12,521 nucleotides of DNA from an uncultured Oscillospiraceae bacterium (GTDB taxonomy: Bacteria; Bacillota; Clostridia; Oscillospirales; Oscillospiraceae). This document shows positions 12,442 to 12,521 of the stretch, piece by piece. The DNA lies in NCBI GenBank assembly GCA_934675115.1, contig CAKUPH010000058.1, positions 1-12,521 of the forward strand, written 5' to 3'. The first letter of the stretch is position 1. The number at the start of each line of letters is the position of its first letter. A program made the position numbers and the translations under genes. The notes under the pieces are model-generated. The model was not told the origin of the DNA. It saw only the letters and a program-made list of their open reading frames with translations, and searched no databases.

Positions 12442-12521
12442 CTATGATGCCACACACAGATGCAAACTGGCTGAATCGCTCGCCCAAATCCTCCTTTCCG
12501 TGCGGATCATGGCGCGCCATT
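12442..12521. other. Right edge, ambiguous short frames only
   Basis: The last 80 bases are GC-rich again and hold two competing frames. A + strand frame starts at ATG 12434 with GGAGG very close upstream and runs off the edge (MAIYDATHRCKLAESLAQ). A - strand frame enters from the edge (ARHDPHGKEDLGERFSQF) and stops at 12416. Neither can be chosen without more sequence. Confidence 0.2.

Noticed and set aside
1..12521. CRISPR array, tRNA or rRNA genes
   Set aside because: No regularly spaced repeats were seen, and no tRNA-like cloverleaf or rRNA-conserved segment was noticed on either strand by eye; tRNAscan and Infernal were not available.

Overview
The window looks like a piece of a spore-forming, high-GC gut Firmicute, most likely Clostridia of the Oscillospiraceae type (Flavonifractor/Lawsonibacter/Oscillibacter-like). 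The reasons are the strongly GC-biased third codon positions of the core genes, GGAGG-type ribosome binding sites, a SpoVAD sporulation protein, an MgtE magnesium channel, an acyl-ACP thioesterase, a DUF1538/P-II pair and a TetM-like GTPase carrying a Rae1/YacP-like nuclease domain. The taxon is inferred from gene content and is not proven.

Layout. (1) Positions 1 to about 654 are foreign, lower-GC sequence: the C-terminal end of a DUF234-type ATPase/nuclease protein on the + strand, then a truncated 46-codon ORF on the - strand. (2) This block abuts spoVAD (- strand, 613-1284), which keeps about the first 210 residues and then runs into foreign sequence, so it is broken here. (3) A promoter, a roughly 246-nt leader with a 27-codon upstream ORF and strong hairpins, then mgtE (1663-3081) and a strong terminator. 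(4) A + strand two-gene unit of a cysteine-rich zinc-ribbon protein and an acyl-ACP thioesterase, with the second start one base after the first stop. (5) A scar (about 4631-5150) with an IS3/IS150-type transposase remnant followed by an unrecognised coding-like fragment. (6) A - strand operon (promoter near 7550, TTG start at 7475, terminator near 5155) of a duplicated DUF1538 membrane protein and a tandem P-II-like regulator. (7) A - strand gene (7728-10298) for a TetM/EF-G-family GTPase fused to a Rae1-like NYN nuclease domain. (8) AT-rich mobile DNA from about 10299: a large serine recombinase (10315-11880) bracketed by an exact 15-bp direct repeat, with small accessory ORFs upstream of it up to the window edge.

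How the genes relate. The recombinase stop codon lies 16 nt before the GTPase start, on the same strand. The cassette therefore sits where the GTPase gene's own 5' region would be, and the GTPase may now be co-transcribed with the recombinase. MgtE, the zinc-ribbon/thioesterase pair and the DUF1538/P-II pair are separate transcription units defined by promoters and terminators. The most unusual items are the ribosome-GTPase/nuclease fusion, the repeat-bounded recombinase cassette in front of it, the broken spoVAD at the left junction and the two-domain P-II/DUF1538 membrane system. No CRISPR array, rRNA or tRNA was seen.
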